Of a stretch of 64,000 nucleotides of DNA, positions 17,046 through 25,422 are shown in pieces. Both the position numbers and the translations under genes were made by a program. The notes beneath the pieces were generated by a model. It ran no database searches, was not told where the DNA came from, and saw only the letters and a program-made list of their open reading frames with translations. Source of the stretch: Clostridia bacterium. Its GTDB lineage: Bacteria > Bacillota > Clostridia > Christensenellales > Aristaeellaceae. The stretch is taken from contig JAFYVB010000003.1 of NCBI GenBank assembly GCA_017549335.1, positions 124,001 through 188,000 of the forward strand. Direction: 5' to 3'. Within the stretch, counting starts at the first letter, position 1. Every line of letters starts with the position of its first letter.

Positions 17046-17651
17046 ATGGAGTTTCATGAAAAATTACAGGAACTGAGAAAACAGAAAGGGCTTACTCAGG
17101 AAGAATTGGCGGAGTTTCTTTTTGTGTCCAGAACGGCTGTTTCCAAGTGGGAGTCGGGCAGGGGGTATCCCAACATCGACTCCCTGAAAGCGATCGCAAA
17201 GTTCTTTTCCGTGACCATTGACGAACTGCTGTCCGGCGAAGAGGTGCTGACCATCGCAGAAGAAGATCAGAAACAAAAGGAAGCAGCTCTCCGGGACAGG
17301 GTGTTTGGACTGATGGATTTGAGCGTTGCCATGTTCTTTTTCGCCCCGTTCTTCGGGCAAAAAGCAGACGGTAACGTGCAGGCCGTTTCTCTGCTGCTCC
17401 TGACAGAAATCGCCCCTTATTTGAAAGCGGCATACTTTGCGACGGTAATCGGTACGGCGGCATGGGGGATCGCTGCCCTTGCGCTTCAGAATTACCGGGG
17501 AGCGCTTTGGGTGCGAAATAGGAGCATCCTGTCGCTGCTGATAAATGCGGCTGCCGTACTTTTGTTCATCATCAGCTCACAGCCTTATGCCGCTGCAACG
17601 GTATTCATTTATCTGGCGGTCAAGGCGGCAATGCTTGTCAAAAAACAATGA
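17046..17651 (+). CDS. Cro/CI-type HTH regulator with membrane domain
   Basis: The start at 17046 gives the canonical N-terminus MEFHEKLQELRKQKGLTQEE, eight bases after GAAAGAG. The helix-turn-helix (LFVSRTAVSKWESGRGYPN) is followed from about residue 95 by three or four hydrophobic segments. The protein of about 201 residues heads an operon with PAP2, GNAT and phosphatase genes. Many Clostridia have this HTH-membrane type of regulator; the signal is unknown. Confidence 0.85.
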   Translation: MEFHEKLQELRKQKGLTQEELAEFLFVSRTAVSKWESGRGYPNIDSLKAIAKFFSVTIDELLSGEEVLTIAEEDQKQKEAALRDRVFGLMDLSVAMFFFAPFFGQKADGNVQAVSLLLLTEIAPYLKAAYFATVIGTAAWGIAALALQNYRGALWVRNRSILSLLINAAAVLLFIISSQPYAAATVFIYLAVKAAMLVKKQ

Positions 17652-17756
17652 TACGAAGCGTGTCACGGACGTGACGGCCTGTTTCTTGCATTCCCGACCG
17701 TCTTTCTTTAGTCTGTAAGCAGGCGAAAGCCGAGTACAAACAAAGAAGGTCGGAAA

Positions 17757-18404
17757 ATGAAGAAAAAGAAATTCTGCACAGCGCTCGGTTTCCTTGCGGT
17801 ATTTGTGATTTGGACAGCTGCCCTGCGGTTGATCGACGTGCAGGCCATCGGCCCGCAGGGATCAGCTGTGGGCTTTGCAACGCTTAACGGCATGGTACAT
17901 AGGCTCACCGGTGTGCATATGCAGTTGTATATCATGACCGATTGGCTAAGCTTGGTTCCGGTTGCATTTGGGCTGGGGTTTGCATGGCTGGGGCTTACGC
18001 AGTGGATCAAAAGAAAAAGCATACGGAAGGTTGATCGCAGCATTCTCATCCTGGGGGCATTTTATCTTGTTACCTTGGCGGCATACGTATTCTTTGAAAG
18101 GTATGCGGTCAATTACAGGCCCGTGCTGATCGAGGGATATCTGGAAGCCTCTTATCCGTCTTCCACAACGCTGCTTGTGCTGTGCGTGATGCCAACTGCC
18201 ATGATGCAGCTTCGGGGGCGTATAAAGAACCGCGCACTTCGCCAAGCGGTTACCGGCGCAATCATCTCTTTTACTGTGTTTATGGTTGCGGGAAGACTTG
18301 TTTCCGGCGTGCATTGGCTGACGGATATCATCGGCGGCATTTTGCTCGGTACGGGCCTTGTTATGACGTACGATTCCCTGATTGGAGGAAAGATTCATGA
18401 ATGA
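17757..18404 (+). CDS. PAP2-family membrane phosphatase with altered motif
   Basis: This 215-residue protein has about six membrane helices. PAP2 motif 1 is seen as NYRPVLIEG, and motif 3 as GRLVSGVHWLTDIIGG with the catalytic His and partner Asp. Motif 2 reads YPSSTTLL instead of PSGH, so its His is replaced by Thr. Family members dephosphorylate lipid phosphates such as undecaprenyl pyrophosphate or phosphatidate. The change may alter activity, and the function is inferred from fold only. Confidence 0.82.
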   Translation: MKKKKFCTALGFLAVFVIWTAALRLIDVQAIGPQGSAVGFATLNGMVHRLTGVHMQLYIMTDWLSLVPVAFGLGFAWLGLTQWIKRKSIRKVDRSILILGAFYLVTLAAYVFFERYAVNYRPVLIEGYLEASYPSSTTLLVLCVMPTAMMQLRGRIKNRALRQAVTGAIISFTVFMVAGRLVSGVHWLTDIIGGILLGTGLVMTYDSLIGGKIHE

Positions 18405-19050
18405 TTTGACGATTCGGTTGGAAACAGAGAAGGATTATCGGGCGGTAGAGGAACTGACCCGGGAGGCTTTCTGGAACGTGTATAAACCCGGTGCGGATGA
18501 GCATTACTTTGTCCATAAAATGCGCTCGCATCCGGATTTTATCCCGGAGCTGGCCTTTGTTCTGGAAAAGGACGGTGAAATCATTGGCAACATCATGTAC
18601 ACCAAGGCATGGCTTAAAGATGAAAAGGGGGAACAAAAGGAGATCCTTTCCTTCGGCCCGCTGTGCGTTGCGCCCAGATATCAGCGGCAAAAGCTGGGGA
18701 AGATCCTGATTGAGCATTCCTTTGAGGCAGCCCGCAAAATGGGCTATGATGTGAACGTCAATTTCGGCAACCCCGGCAACTATGTCAGCCGCGGTTTTGT
18801 CAGCTGCAAAAAGAAGAACGTCAGCTTTGTCGTTCCCGGTAATTTCCCCACCGCCCTGCTGGTTTGCGAGCTTGTTCCCGGCGCGTTGGAAGGCAAGAAA
18901 TGGATGTACATTCCCAGCACCGCTGCGGATTGCTGCGAGGATACCGCCGCCGTGGAAGCCTTTGACGCCGCCTTCCCGCCCAAAGAAAAGAAATGGATGC
19001 CCAGTCAGGAAGAATTCTATATTTATAGTCATTCTTCTGTAGTCAGATAA
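18397..19050 (+). CDS. GNAT-family N-acetyltransferase
   Basis: The protein has 217 residues. Acetyl-CoA binding is indicated by FGPLCVAPRYQRQKLGKILI (motif A with Q-R-x-x-K-G pattern) and the following YVSRGFVSC. The start is the ATG at 18397 with GGAGGAAAG before it, overlapping the PAP2 stop by eight bases, which implies coupled translation. The substrate is unknown. Confidence 0.87.
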   Translation: MNDLTIRLETEKDYRAVEELTREAFWNVYKPGADEHYFVHKMRSHPDFIPELAFVLEKDGEIIGNIMYTKAWLKDEKGEQKEILSFGPLCVAPRYQRQKLGKILIEHSFEAARKMGYDVNVNFGNPGNYVSRGFVSCKKKNVSFVVPGNFPTALLVCELVPGALEGKKWMYIPSTAADCCEDTAAVEAFDAAFPPKEKKWMPSQEEFYIYSHSSVVR

Positions 19051-19070
19051 AAACAGCGGAGGATAAGACG

Positions 19071-19520
19071 ATGATTAAAATCTTATTCATCTGCCATGGC
19101 AATATCTGCCGCAGCCCCATGGCGGAGATGATTCTGAAGGATATGGTGCAAAAGCGCGGGCTGGAGGGGGAATTTGAGATCGCCTCCTGCGCCACCAGCA
19201 CGGAGGAGATCGGAAACCCCGTTTATCCGCCGGCGCGGGCGGAGCTGGCGCGCAGGGGGGTAAAATGCGAGCATCGCGGAGCCCGGCAATTGACCAGGGC
19301 GGATTATGAAGCATATGATCTGCTCATTGCCATGGATGATCTGAACATTCGCAATATGCACCGCATGCTGGGCGGCGATCCCAAAGGGAAGATCTGCAAA
19401 ATGCTGGATTTTGCCCACGGCGGCAACGTGGCTGATCCGTGGTACACCGGCGGCTTTGACAAAACCTTTGAGGATATCAAGGCGGGCTGCGAAGGGTTAT
19501 TAAAGAAATACGGCAAATAA
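19071..19520 (+). CDS. Low-molecular-weight protein tyrosine phosphatase
   Basis: This 149-residue enzyme has the P-loop FICHGNICRSPMAE with nucleophilic Cys and Arg, and the general acid Asp in VADPWYTGGFD near the C-terminus. In Firmicutes such enzymes act on arginine- or tyrosine-phosphorylated proteins, often linked to capsule synthesis. It ends the operon of HTH, PAP2 and GNAT genes. Confidence 0.93.
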   Translation: MIKILFICHGNICRSPMAEMILKDMVQKRGLEGEFEIASCATSTEEIGNPVYPPARAELARRGVKCEHRGARQLTRADYEAYDLLIAMDDLNIRNMHRMLGGDPKGKICKMLDFAHGGNVADPWYTGGFDKTFEDIKAGCEGLLKKYGK

Positions 19521-19545
19521 AAAAAGAGCCTTTCGGCTCTTTTTT
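19521..19545. terminator. Bidirectional terminator after the phosphatase gene
   Basis: AAAAAGAGCC-TTTC-GGCTCTTTTTT forms a short stem with A and T tracts on either side, ending both convergent units. Confidence 0.88.
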
Positions 19546-19552
19546 GTTGGCT

Positions 19553-19789
19553 TTATTTGAGCAGCTTGAAGTAGTCCAGCACAGCCAGCGCGATGCCGAT
19601 CAGGCAGTACAGGCCAAGCAGCTTGCCGATCAGGTCGGTGATGAGGCCGATGAAGGGAATGATGCCGATCAGACCCAGTACCCAGCCGCCCACAACGCCG
19701 GCGACCAGATAGATGATGATATGGATGATCATGCTGCCGATGTCCTTGGCGTTGAAGGAGAAGGGGAAGAATTTCTTGAGCATATCCAT
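19553..19789 (-). CDS. Small two-helix membrane protein, conserved type
   Basis: The 78-residue protein has two long hydrophobic segments (about 20-45 and 48-75) rich in Gly, Ile and Leu. Similar short proteins with a K-FFPFSF start occur in gut Clostridia, but I know no function. GGAGG precedes the ATG and a shared terminator follows, so it is a real single-gene unit. Confidence 0.7.
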   Translation of the reverse strand: MDMLKKFFPFSFNAKDIGSMIIHIIIYLVAGVVGGWVLGLIGIIPFIGLITDLIGKLLGLYCLIGIALAVLDYFKLLK

Positions 19790-19853
19790 AATATTTTCCT
19801 CCTTGGTTTGGTGTTAATTCGGTTATATCACAATTGCTTTTTTCTGTCAAGAA

Positions 19854-20663
19854 TTACAGGCCTTCGCCGTCCACCAGATAGCGCAGACGCTTGACAGCCT
19901 GCGCCGCCCGCTCGGTGTATTCAAGGTAGGTCAGCTTGCCGTACAGATCGGGGGATTTTTTGTAATCCACCTCCAGCATCAGCGAGCCAACATATCCGTA
20001 TTCCTTGATCTGACGGGCGAAACGCTGGAAATCGAAGATGCCGTCAAAGGGCAGCATATGCTTATCCTGCTGGAAAACGCAGAAGTTATCGTGAATGTGG
20101 GTGCAGATCAGCCGGTCGCCGAACAGGGGCATATACTGCCTGCCGCGGGCAAAGGCCGTTTCGTGTCCGCAGTCCCAGCAAAAGCCCACGTTGCTTTCCT
20201 TGGGGAAGGTTTCAAAGGCCCAGGCGATGTTGGACACCTTGCGCTGATTTTCAAAGGCGATGCGCACACCCTGTTTGTCGGCGTGCTCCGCCAGACGGGT
20301 GAAGCGCTCGCGACCGATGTCCGTTACGGGCGGAGCGGCTTCGCCGGAGGAGAGATGCACCACGATGATGCCTGCGCCTGCGGCCTTGGCGTGATCGGCA
20401 CACTGGCACAGCTGGCGCAGCTTGTCATCGCCCTCCTCGCCGGGCAGCCACATCTGGTTGATGCCTGCGCTGGGGGCGTGGAGCGTTTCGTATTCGATGC
20501 CGTGCTTAGCCAGAAGGTTTGCGACCTCCAGCTGCTTTTCCATATCGAACATGGCGGTGAAGGTGGCGTTGAAGCCGCATTCCGCCATTTTTGCGATCAC
20601 GGAGGGCATTTCGTTTTCGGAATTTACGATCATGGTGGCAAGATTCATGCCGATCTTTCTCAT
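19854..20663 (-). CDS. Sugar phosphate isomerase/epimerase-like TIM barrel protein
   Basis: The protein has about 269 residues and belongs to the xylose isomerase-like (AP endonuclease 2) superfamily that includes IolE/IolI and hydroxypyruvate isomerase. Metal-ligand segments are visible: IAFENQRK, VGFCWDCGHE, LICTHIHDN and LMLEVDYK. The start at 20663 follows AAGGAA with seven bases; the upstream Met at 20729 lies before the promoter. It is a single-gene unit; the substrate is unknown. Confidence 0.85.
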   Translation of the reverse strand: MRKIGMNLATMIVNSENEMPSVIAKMAECGFNATFTAMFDMEKQLEVANLLAKHGIEYETLHAPSAGINQMWLPGEEGDDKLRQLCQCADHAKAAGAGIIVVHLSSGEAAPPVTDIGRERFTRLAEHADKQGVRIAFENQRKVSNIAWAFETFPKESNVGFCWDCGHETAFARGRQYMPLFGDRLICTHIHDNFCVFQQDKHMLPFDGIFDFQRFARQIKEYGYVGSLMLEVDYKKSPDLYGKLTYLEYTERAAQAVKRLRYLVDGEGL

Positions 20664-20696
20664 ATACGGTTCCTTCTTTCGGAATTGAATGGAAAT

Positions 20697-20725
20697 ATTA
20701 TACCATGTCCGGAGAAAAATGACAA
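20697..20725 (-). promoter_or_regulatory. Promoter of the isomerase-like gene
   Basis: On the minus strand TTGTCA (20720-20725) and TATAAT (20697-20702) are 17 bases apart. Confidence 0.8.
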
Positions 20726-20729
20726 ACAA

Positions 20730-20750
20730 AAAGCCCGGTATTCGGGCTTT
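20730..20750 (-). terminator. Terminator of the GtrA-like gene
   Basis: On the minus strand AAAGCCCG/CGGGCTTT closes a 5-base loop and runs into TTTTTG. It lies just before the next promoter on that strand. Confidence 0.85.
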
Positions 20751-20758
20751 TTGATACG

Positions 20759-21169
20759 TTATTTCTTGGCGGTATCAAGGCTCTTGCCAAATACCACAAA
20801 GCGCTGGAACAGGTACTCGGTGACGAAGTTGATGAGCATGGTGCCGATCTGCACCACGTAGGCATTCCACAGGTAATCCTCGGTCAGCACCTTGGTCCAC
20901 CAGGTGGAAAGGGGCGTGAAAACGAGGTAGAAGCCCGCCACTTTCAGCATGGCCACAGGCACGTTGCTGGCCGACTGGAAAGTGAACTTGCGGTTGAGGG
21001 TGAAATTCCAAAGCACGGAGAGGATCAGCGAGATCAGATAGCTGACCCATTCGGGCAGTTTCAGCACTTCCAGAAACAGTGCGTAGGATGCGATTTGGAT
21101 CAAGCCTGCGCTCAGAGAGAAAAGGGTAAATTTAAGGGAACGGATCAGTTCCTTTTTGCGGTTGTCCAT
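20759..21169 (-). CDS. GtrA-family membrane protein
   Basis: This 136-residue protein has four hydrophobic segments and the family feature NFTLNRKFTFQS after the second helix. GtrA-type proteins are thought to flip lipid-linked sugars across the membrane for cell-surface polysaccharides. AAGGAGG precedes the ATG. No glycosyltransferase partner adjoins it. Confidence 0.9.
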   Translation of the reverse strand: MDNRKKELIRSLKFTLFSLSAGLIQIASYALFLEVLKLPEWVSYLISLILSVLWNFTLNRKFTFQSASNVPVAMLKVAGFYLVFTPLSTWWTKVLTEDYLWNAYVVQIGTMLINFVTEYLFQRFVVFGKSLDTAKK

Positions 21170-21256
21170 GCGGAAACCTCCTTTGGTAAACTAAAGACAG
21201 TGTATCATACAATGCTTCGGAAGGGAAGAGCGTGACACATTATCGACCCGATTGCC

Positions 21257-21291
21257 CCCTTGTTGACAAGGGACAGAATGCCTGTTACAAT
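21257..21291 (+). promoter_or_regulatory. Promoter with a palindrome over the -35 box
   Basis: TTGACA (21263-21268) and TACAAT (21286-21291) are 17 bases apart. The -35 box lies inside the perfect inverted repeat CCCTTGT-TG-ACAAGGG (21257-21272), which could be a repressor site. Confidence 0.72.
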
Positions 21292-21326
21292 TTGAAAGCA
21301 TCGAAATGCCCTAAAGGATACTTATA

Positions 21327-21671
21327 ATGAAAGAAAAACTGCGAAAAATCACAAGCTTTTTGCTCAATCCCCATTTGGTGATCTGTGTGGCCATCGCGTG
21401 GATGATCACCAACGGCTGGTCGTATGTGCTGTTTGCACTGGGTACGTTTTTCAGGATCAACTGGATGACGGTGGTGGCGGGCGCGTACATGGCCTTTTTG
21501 TGGATCCCCTTTACCCCTGAAAAGATCATTACCGCTGCCATTGCCATTGCGCTTTTGCGCTGGCTTTTCCCCAATGACCAGCGCACGCTGGCGGTGCTCA
21601 AGCACTGGCGGGAAAAATTGATAAATGCCGTGCGCAAAAAACGCGAGGAACGCAAGGAGAAAAACCAATGA
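21327..21671 (+). CDS. Small membrane protein with basic tail, unknown function
   Basis: The 114-residue protein has about three hydrophobic segments and a strongly basic C-terminus (VRKKREERKEKNQ). Its stop overlaps the start of the phosphodiesterase gene (ATGA), so the two are made together. I do not recognise a named family. Confidence 0.72.
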   Translation: MKEKLRKITSFLLNPHLVICVAIAWMITNGWSYVLFALGTFFRINWMTVVAGAYMAFLWIPFTPEKIITAAIAIALLRWLFPNDQRTLAVLKHWREKLINAVRKKREERKEKNQ

Positions 21672-22213
21672 AGATCATGATCGCATCGGATATCCACGGC
21701 TCGGCGTATTATTGCCGTGAACTGCTGAACGCCTTTGAGCGGGAGGGCGCGGACAGGCTTTTGCTGCTGGGGGATATCCTCTACCACGGCCCGCGCAACG
21801 ATCTGCCCCGGGAGTATGCGCCCAAAGAGGTGATCGCTATGCTCAATCCCCTTGCTCAGCGCATTTTCTGCGTGCGGGGCAACTGCGATACCGAAGTGGA
21901 TCAGATGGTGCTTTCCTTCCCGATTTTGTCGGATTACTGTCTTCTGACGGGCGGAAAGCGGCTGATCTACGCCACCCACGGCCACAATTACAACCTCAAA
22001 TCCCTGCCGCCGCTGCAGCGCGGCGATATCCTGCTCCACGGGCATACCCACGTCCCCGCATGGGAGCGCTTTGGCGAAGATAACCTCTATCTCAATCCCG
22101 GCTCGGTATCCATTCCCAAGGAGGGCAGCGCCCATGGTTATATGCTGCTGGAGGACGACTTTGCTCTTTGGAAAGATCTGAACGGGGAAGAGTATCATCG
22201 GGAAAAGCTGTAA
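21668..22213 (+). CDS. yfcE: YfcE-type metallophosphoesterase
   Basis: This 181-residue calcineurin-like phosphodiesterase has all metal-site motifs: ASDIHGS, LLLGDILYHGP, VRGNCDTE, THGHNYN and LHGHTHVPAW. YfcE of Escherichia coli hydrolyses artificial phosphodiesters with manganese; the natural substrate is unknown. Confidence 0.94.
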   Translation: MKIMIASDIHGSAYYCRELLNAFEREGADRLLLLGDILYHGPRNDLPREYAPKEVIAMLNPLAQRIFCVRGNCDTEVDQMVLSFPILSDYCLLTGGKRLIYATHGHNYNLKSLPPLQRGDILLHGHTHVPAWERFGEDNLYLNPGSVSIPKEGSAHGYMLLEDDFALWKDLNGEEYHREKL

Positions 22214-22219
22214 AGCAAA

Positions 22220-22244
22220 ACCACCGGGTTAACCGGTGGTTTTT
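22220..22244. terminator. Terminator between yfcE and the RCC1-like gene
   Basis: ACCACCGG-GTTAA-CCGGTGGT followed by TTTT and preceded by AAA serves both convergent genes. Confidence 0.87.
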
Positions 22245-22248
22245 CAGT

Positions 22249-23238
22249 TCAGTTGCGCGTATGGCCTTCGCCCATAAAGATGTGGTCGCCGGCAAAAAGC
22301 AGCGTTCCGTCCTTTTTCAGTCCCACGCAATAGTCGCTGCCGCAGGCGATGGCGATCACGTCCTGCCAGCGGGAGACATCGGGAGGATTGCTGCCTGAGA
22401 ACGCGGAGAGCAGCGCTGTTCCGTCCTTTTTCAGCCCCACGACGAAGGAGTCCGAGAGGCGGATGACTGCAATATCTTTCCAATCGGCAAGGGAGGCGTT
22501 CAGTGAGGCGGGCTCGGCGATCATTGTACCGTCCGAGCGAAGACCGACGGATACGGTCAGATTTGCTTTTTTTGCATCATTCCAGATGCCGATGATGTGA
22601 AAATCCATAAGGTCTGCATCGCCGCTCCATGCAGGGAGTTTTTGCCCTTCGGGGATCTCGGCAGTTTCGCAGGAATCGGCTTTTGCCATTCCTTCCGCAA
22701 CCCGCAGCCGGTTGACGGAAGATATAAATTCATTATTTTCCGTGACGATGAAGTATTCGTTGCCCCAAGGCGGCAGGCCAACGCGGATGACCTTGCCGTA
22801 ATGCGCAGCCCAGCCTCTGGGTGAGATCAAGCCCGAAGCGTCCGGAGCGATGATGGGGCGGCCTGCGGTTTCGGTGCTGCCGTCGCTGCGCAGCACGATC
22901 AGGCCGGAGTTGTCAGCGGCAAGGGCGGTGACGTCATGCCAAATCGCATCGCCTGCATCGATGAAATCCGCCTTCATCCAGCCGGAATAATCGTAATTGG
23001 CGTGGTTAACGTGCAATCCTGCGTTGATTTTATACCAAAGCGCGCCCTGCGCATCGGTTTTGCTGTCGCTGATCCATACGCAGGTGTCCTTGGGCAAGCG
23101 GGTGAGAATCGCGCCGCCCACACCCCGACGCAGGGCAACATCCGTAGCGTTAACGTATCCAAACCCCAGCGTTTCTGCGGATGCGGAAAACAGATAAAGT
23201 AGCATCAGCAGCGCGGCGCACAGCAGCAATCGTTTCAT
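22249..23238 (-). CDS. Secreted protein with SH3-like and RCC1-like repeats
   Basis: The protein has about 329 residues, starting at the ATG at 23238 with AGGAGGA before it and a signal peptide MKRLLLCAALLMLLYLFSASA. Residues about 25-85 look like an SH3-like domain (NATDVALRRGVGGAILTRLP). The remainder has spaced units such as WKDIAVIRLSDSFVVGLKKD and WQDVIAIACGSDYCVGLKKD, the G-L-K-x-D-G-T pattern of RCC1/beta-propeller repeats. It is presumably a surface or wall-associated protein; its partner is unknown. Confidence 0.75.
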   Translation of the reverse strand: MKRLLLCAALLMLLYLFSASAETLGFGYVNATDVALRRGVGGAILTRLPKDTCVWISDSKTDAQGALWYKINAGLHVNHANYDYSGWMKADFIDAGDAIWHDVTALAADNSGLIVLRSDGSTETAGRPIIAPDASGLISPRGWAAHYGKVIRVGLPPWGNEYFIVTENNEFISSVNRLRVAEGMAKADSCETAEIPEGQKLPAWSGDADLMDFHIIGIWNDAKKANLTVSVGLRSDGTMIAEPASLNASLADWKDIAVIRLSDSFVVGLKKDGTALLSAFSGSNPPDVSRWQDVIAIACGSDYCVGLKKDGTLLFAGDHIFMGEGHTRN

Positions 23239-23323
23239 GGAAAAGTCCTCCTGAAAAGTACATTTGTGACAGGCTTCTGTGATATAAACGAACATGCAGC
23301 CGCTTTTCTTGCAGAAAAATAAA

Positions 23324-23348
23324 AAAACGCCCATTTTCAGGGCGTTTT
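23324..23348 (-). terminator. Terminator of tRNA-Leu
   Basis: On the minus strand the stem AAAACGCCC/GGGCGTTTT is followed by further T residues. It lies directly downstream of the tRNA. Confidence 0.85.
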
Positions 23349-23351
23349 ATT

Positions 23352-23435
23352 TGGTGCCGAAAACGGGACTCGAACCCGTACAGCCGGAGCCGGGGGATTT
23401 TAAGTCCCCTGCGTCTGCCATTCCGCCACTTCGGC
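23352..23435 (-). tRNA. tRNA-Leu (anticodon UAA), CCA encoded
   Basis: On the minus strand the 5' arm GCCGAAG pairs with TTTCGGC at the 3' end. The anticodon stem-loop GGGGA-CTTAAAA-TCCCC gives UAA. A long variable arm (CGGCTCCGGCTG) marks a class II tRNA. The T-loop GGTTCGAGTCC is intact and CCA is encoded. Confidence 0.95.
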
Positions 23436-23444
23436 AACAGACAC

Positions 23445-23473
23445 AGTATACCACAGATTGGTTCGTCCCGCAA
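23445..23473 (-). promoter_or_regulatory. Promoter of tRNA-Leu
   Basis: TTGCGG (23468-23473) and TATACT (23445-23450) on the minus strand are 17 bases apart and end ten bases before the tRNA. Confidence 0.75.
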
Positions 23474-23496
23474 CCGCTTGTTGACGGAGATGGGGA

Positions 23497-25221
23497 TCAG
23501 ATGTTGAAATCAAAGCGGAAATCCGCCCAGTTTTTCAGGGCGAATCTGCCGTCCTCACGGCGGATGAGAACGCCCTCTGCCGCCATTTCCTCAAGGAGCG
23601 AGGCGGTATACTCTTCGCCCAGAGCTTTTCCGCCCTCATAAAAGCGGGGAGAAACATAAACGGGCGCGTTAAGCCCGCGCTGACGGGTGCACAGCGCATC
23701 ATAGAGCCTGCGCTTGAAAACAAAGCGCATATGTCCGCGATCGGGGGCGGAAAGACCGTGGGATCTGCAGAAATCACAGACCATCTGATAAGCGATCCGC
23801 GCCTCAGGCTGTCCCCACAGACCGATCACGCAGTTGTATTCGGGTATTTCATAGGGCAGCGCGTTTGCCGCATTTTGCATTTCCTCTTGTGTCATTCCCG
23901 CTGCGCAGCGCTGCATTAAATCGCTCAGCACCTGTCTGAACCAGGAAAACTGACGGATTTGATACAGGTGCGGCAGCATCAGGCGGTAAAGATGACGGCG
24001 GGAGATGGGGAAGGAGATGCCGTCCGAAGGCTCATCCTCTGTTAGCAGCTGCTCAAAATCGCGGATGCATTTGTCGGCGCGTCGGAGAATATCCGAAAAA
24101 TCACCGTGCAGCAGTATATAATCCTCTTCCTGCCACCAGTAACTGCGCCATGTGTCGCCGCTGCGGGCGTCGCGGATCAGTTCCAGCGCCTGCAAAAGCC
24201 GGGCTTTATTCTGCGGATGCATTTTTCCTGTGATCGCTTCCGCACTTTCTGCCAGTAATTGATCGGGATCGGCATCGGGATCGATCAGCAGATGTCCCGC
24301 GGCATACATGGAAAAGAAATTGAGCACATGATAGGAATCCATCTCGCTCCAGTAAGTCGGGGCGAGAACGCTGTCGCCCTGCAGGCGGGTCTGATGATAT
24401 ACATCCTTCAGCACGCGGTTATTGACGCACATAAAGGGAAACTGGTCGATCTCATATTCGCAGGTGTACCAGCCCCATGAGCCAAGCCCGCAGCCCAGTG
24501 TTTTTACGCCTTTTCGGAAAGCGGCGCGCTTGCCTTCCTGACGCCATGTGGGCAGGAAGGGAAGCTCCATGAGCATAATATCCTGCAGCCCTGCTGCCAC
24601 CAGCTCGGCAGGATAATCCTCAGGACAGCCCCATGTATCCACAGCGATCTGCACACAGGGGTTTATTTGGCGGAACTTGTCGGCAAGCAGCCTTGTGAAA
24701 TACAGAATGCTTTGAGTATCCTTCAGGCGACCGGGATCGAAAAAGTGGGCGATCACTCGGTCTGCATGGGGGGCGAGATCGGCATAAATATCGTAGTACT
24801 TGCTGAAAAACGCCCGTACGCGCCCATCCTCGCAGGCAGGCTTTGCGGGATCGGCGTTTTCATAGACCGCTTCGTCATCATGCCAGCCGTGTCCCGAAAA
24901 CTCCGCAGCCCAGCACCAAACGGTGAATTTCATGCCGTTATTGTGCAGCGCACGGGCCAGCGTTTTATAGCGGTCATGCACTGCTTCCCATGAGCCGCAG
25001 GCGCGCCATGCGGCTACCATATCGGTGACCTGTATGCCCGTAAAACCGCAGTGCTTCATCATCAGCACATAATCTTCGATCTGACGGGCAGACATGGTAA
25101 GAAAATCCGACAGAAGAGAAACGTTCATATTGCTGATGAAGCCGCGGTTGTAATCCGCTTTCCAGGTGCAGATCGTCGCTTCGCGCTCGGCGATCCACGG
25201 ATGATCAACAGAAAAAGCCAT
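23497..25221 (-). CDS. Large TIM-barrel-like protein, putative glycoside hydrolase
   Basis: The protein has about 574 residues and no signal peptide. The start at 25221 follows AAGGAGA; the longer frame runs into the promoter. Residues about 20-320 show alternating strand and helix segments typical of a (beta/alpha)8 barrel, with CGFTGIQVTDM, FTVWCWAAEFSGHGW, VDTWGCPEDYP and MELPFLPTW. These aromatic- and acid-rich strand ends resemble glycosidases acting on complex glycans, but no family motif is certain. The last 200 residues are helical. It faces the KDPG aldolase gene across overlapping promoters, which hints at uronate or sugar-acid breakdown. Confidence 0.6.
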   Translation of the reverse strand: MAFSVDHPWIAEREATICTWKADYNRGFISNMNVSLLSDFLTMSARQIEDYVLMMKHCGFTGIQVTDMVAAWRACGSWEAVHDRYKTLARALHNNGMKFTVWCWAAEFSGHGWHDDEAVYENADPAKPACEDGRVRAFFSKYYDIYADLAPHADRVIAHFFDPGRLKDTQSILYFTRLLADKFRQINPCVQIAVDTWGCPEDYPAELVAAGLQDIMLMELPFLPTWRQEGKRAAFRKGVKTLGCGLGSWGWYTCEYEIDQFPFMCVNNRVLKDVYHQTRLQGDSVLAPTYWSEMDSYHVLNFFSMYAAGHLLIDPDADPDQLLAESAEAITGKMHPQNKARLLQALELIRDARSGDTWRSYWWQEEDYILLHGDFSDILRRADKCIRDFEQLLTEDEPSDGISFPISRRHLYRLMLPHLYQIRQFSWFRQVLSDLMQRCAAGMTQEEMQNAANALPYEIPEYNCVIGLWGQPEARIAYQMVCDFCRSHGLSAPDRGHMRFVFKRRLYDALCTRQRGLNAPVYVSPRFYEGGKALGEEYTASLLEEMAAEGVLIRREDGRFALKNWADFRFDFNI

Positions 25222-25321
25222 AAACAGCAGTTCTCCTTGCAGAAGGTATGTATATTGTAACAGAAAAAACGAAAAAACGATATGGAAATATGCCGCCGAG
25301 CCATACATATCAGCATATGCT

Positions 25322-25369
25322 ATTATACATTATATCATATTTTACAAGCAATGAGGATGGGCGTATAAT
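25322..25369. promoter_or_regulatory. Overlapping divergent promoters, TIM-barrel gene and KDPG aldolase
   Basis: On the plus strand TTTACA (25341-25346) and TATAAT (25364-25369) are 17 bases apart. On the minus strand TTGCTT (25346-25351) and TATAAT (25322-25327) are 18 bases apart. The -35 boxes overlap by one base, so the promoters would compete or be co-regulated. Confidence 0.72.
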
Positions 25370-25422
25370 AAAGGTATCTTGAAAGTTCTGCCTGTCAGGC
25401 TTAAATGGAGGAGGAAACTGAA

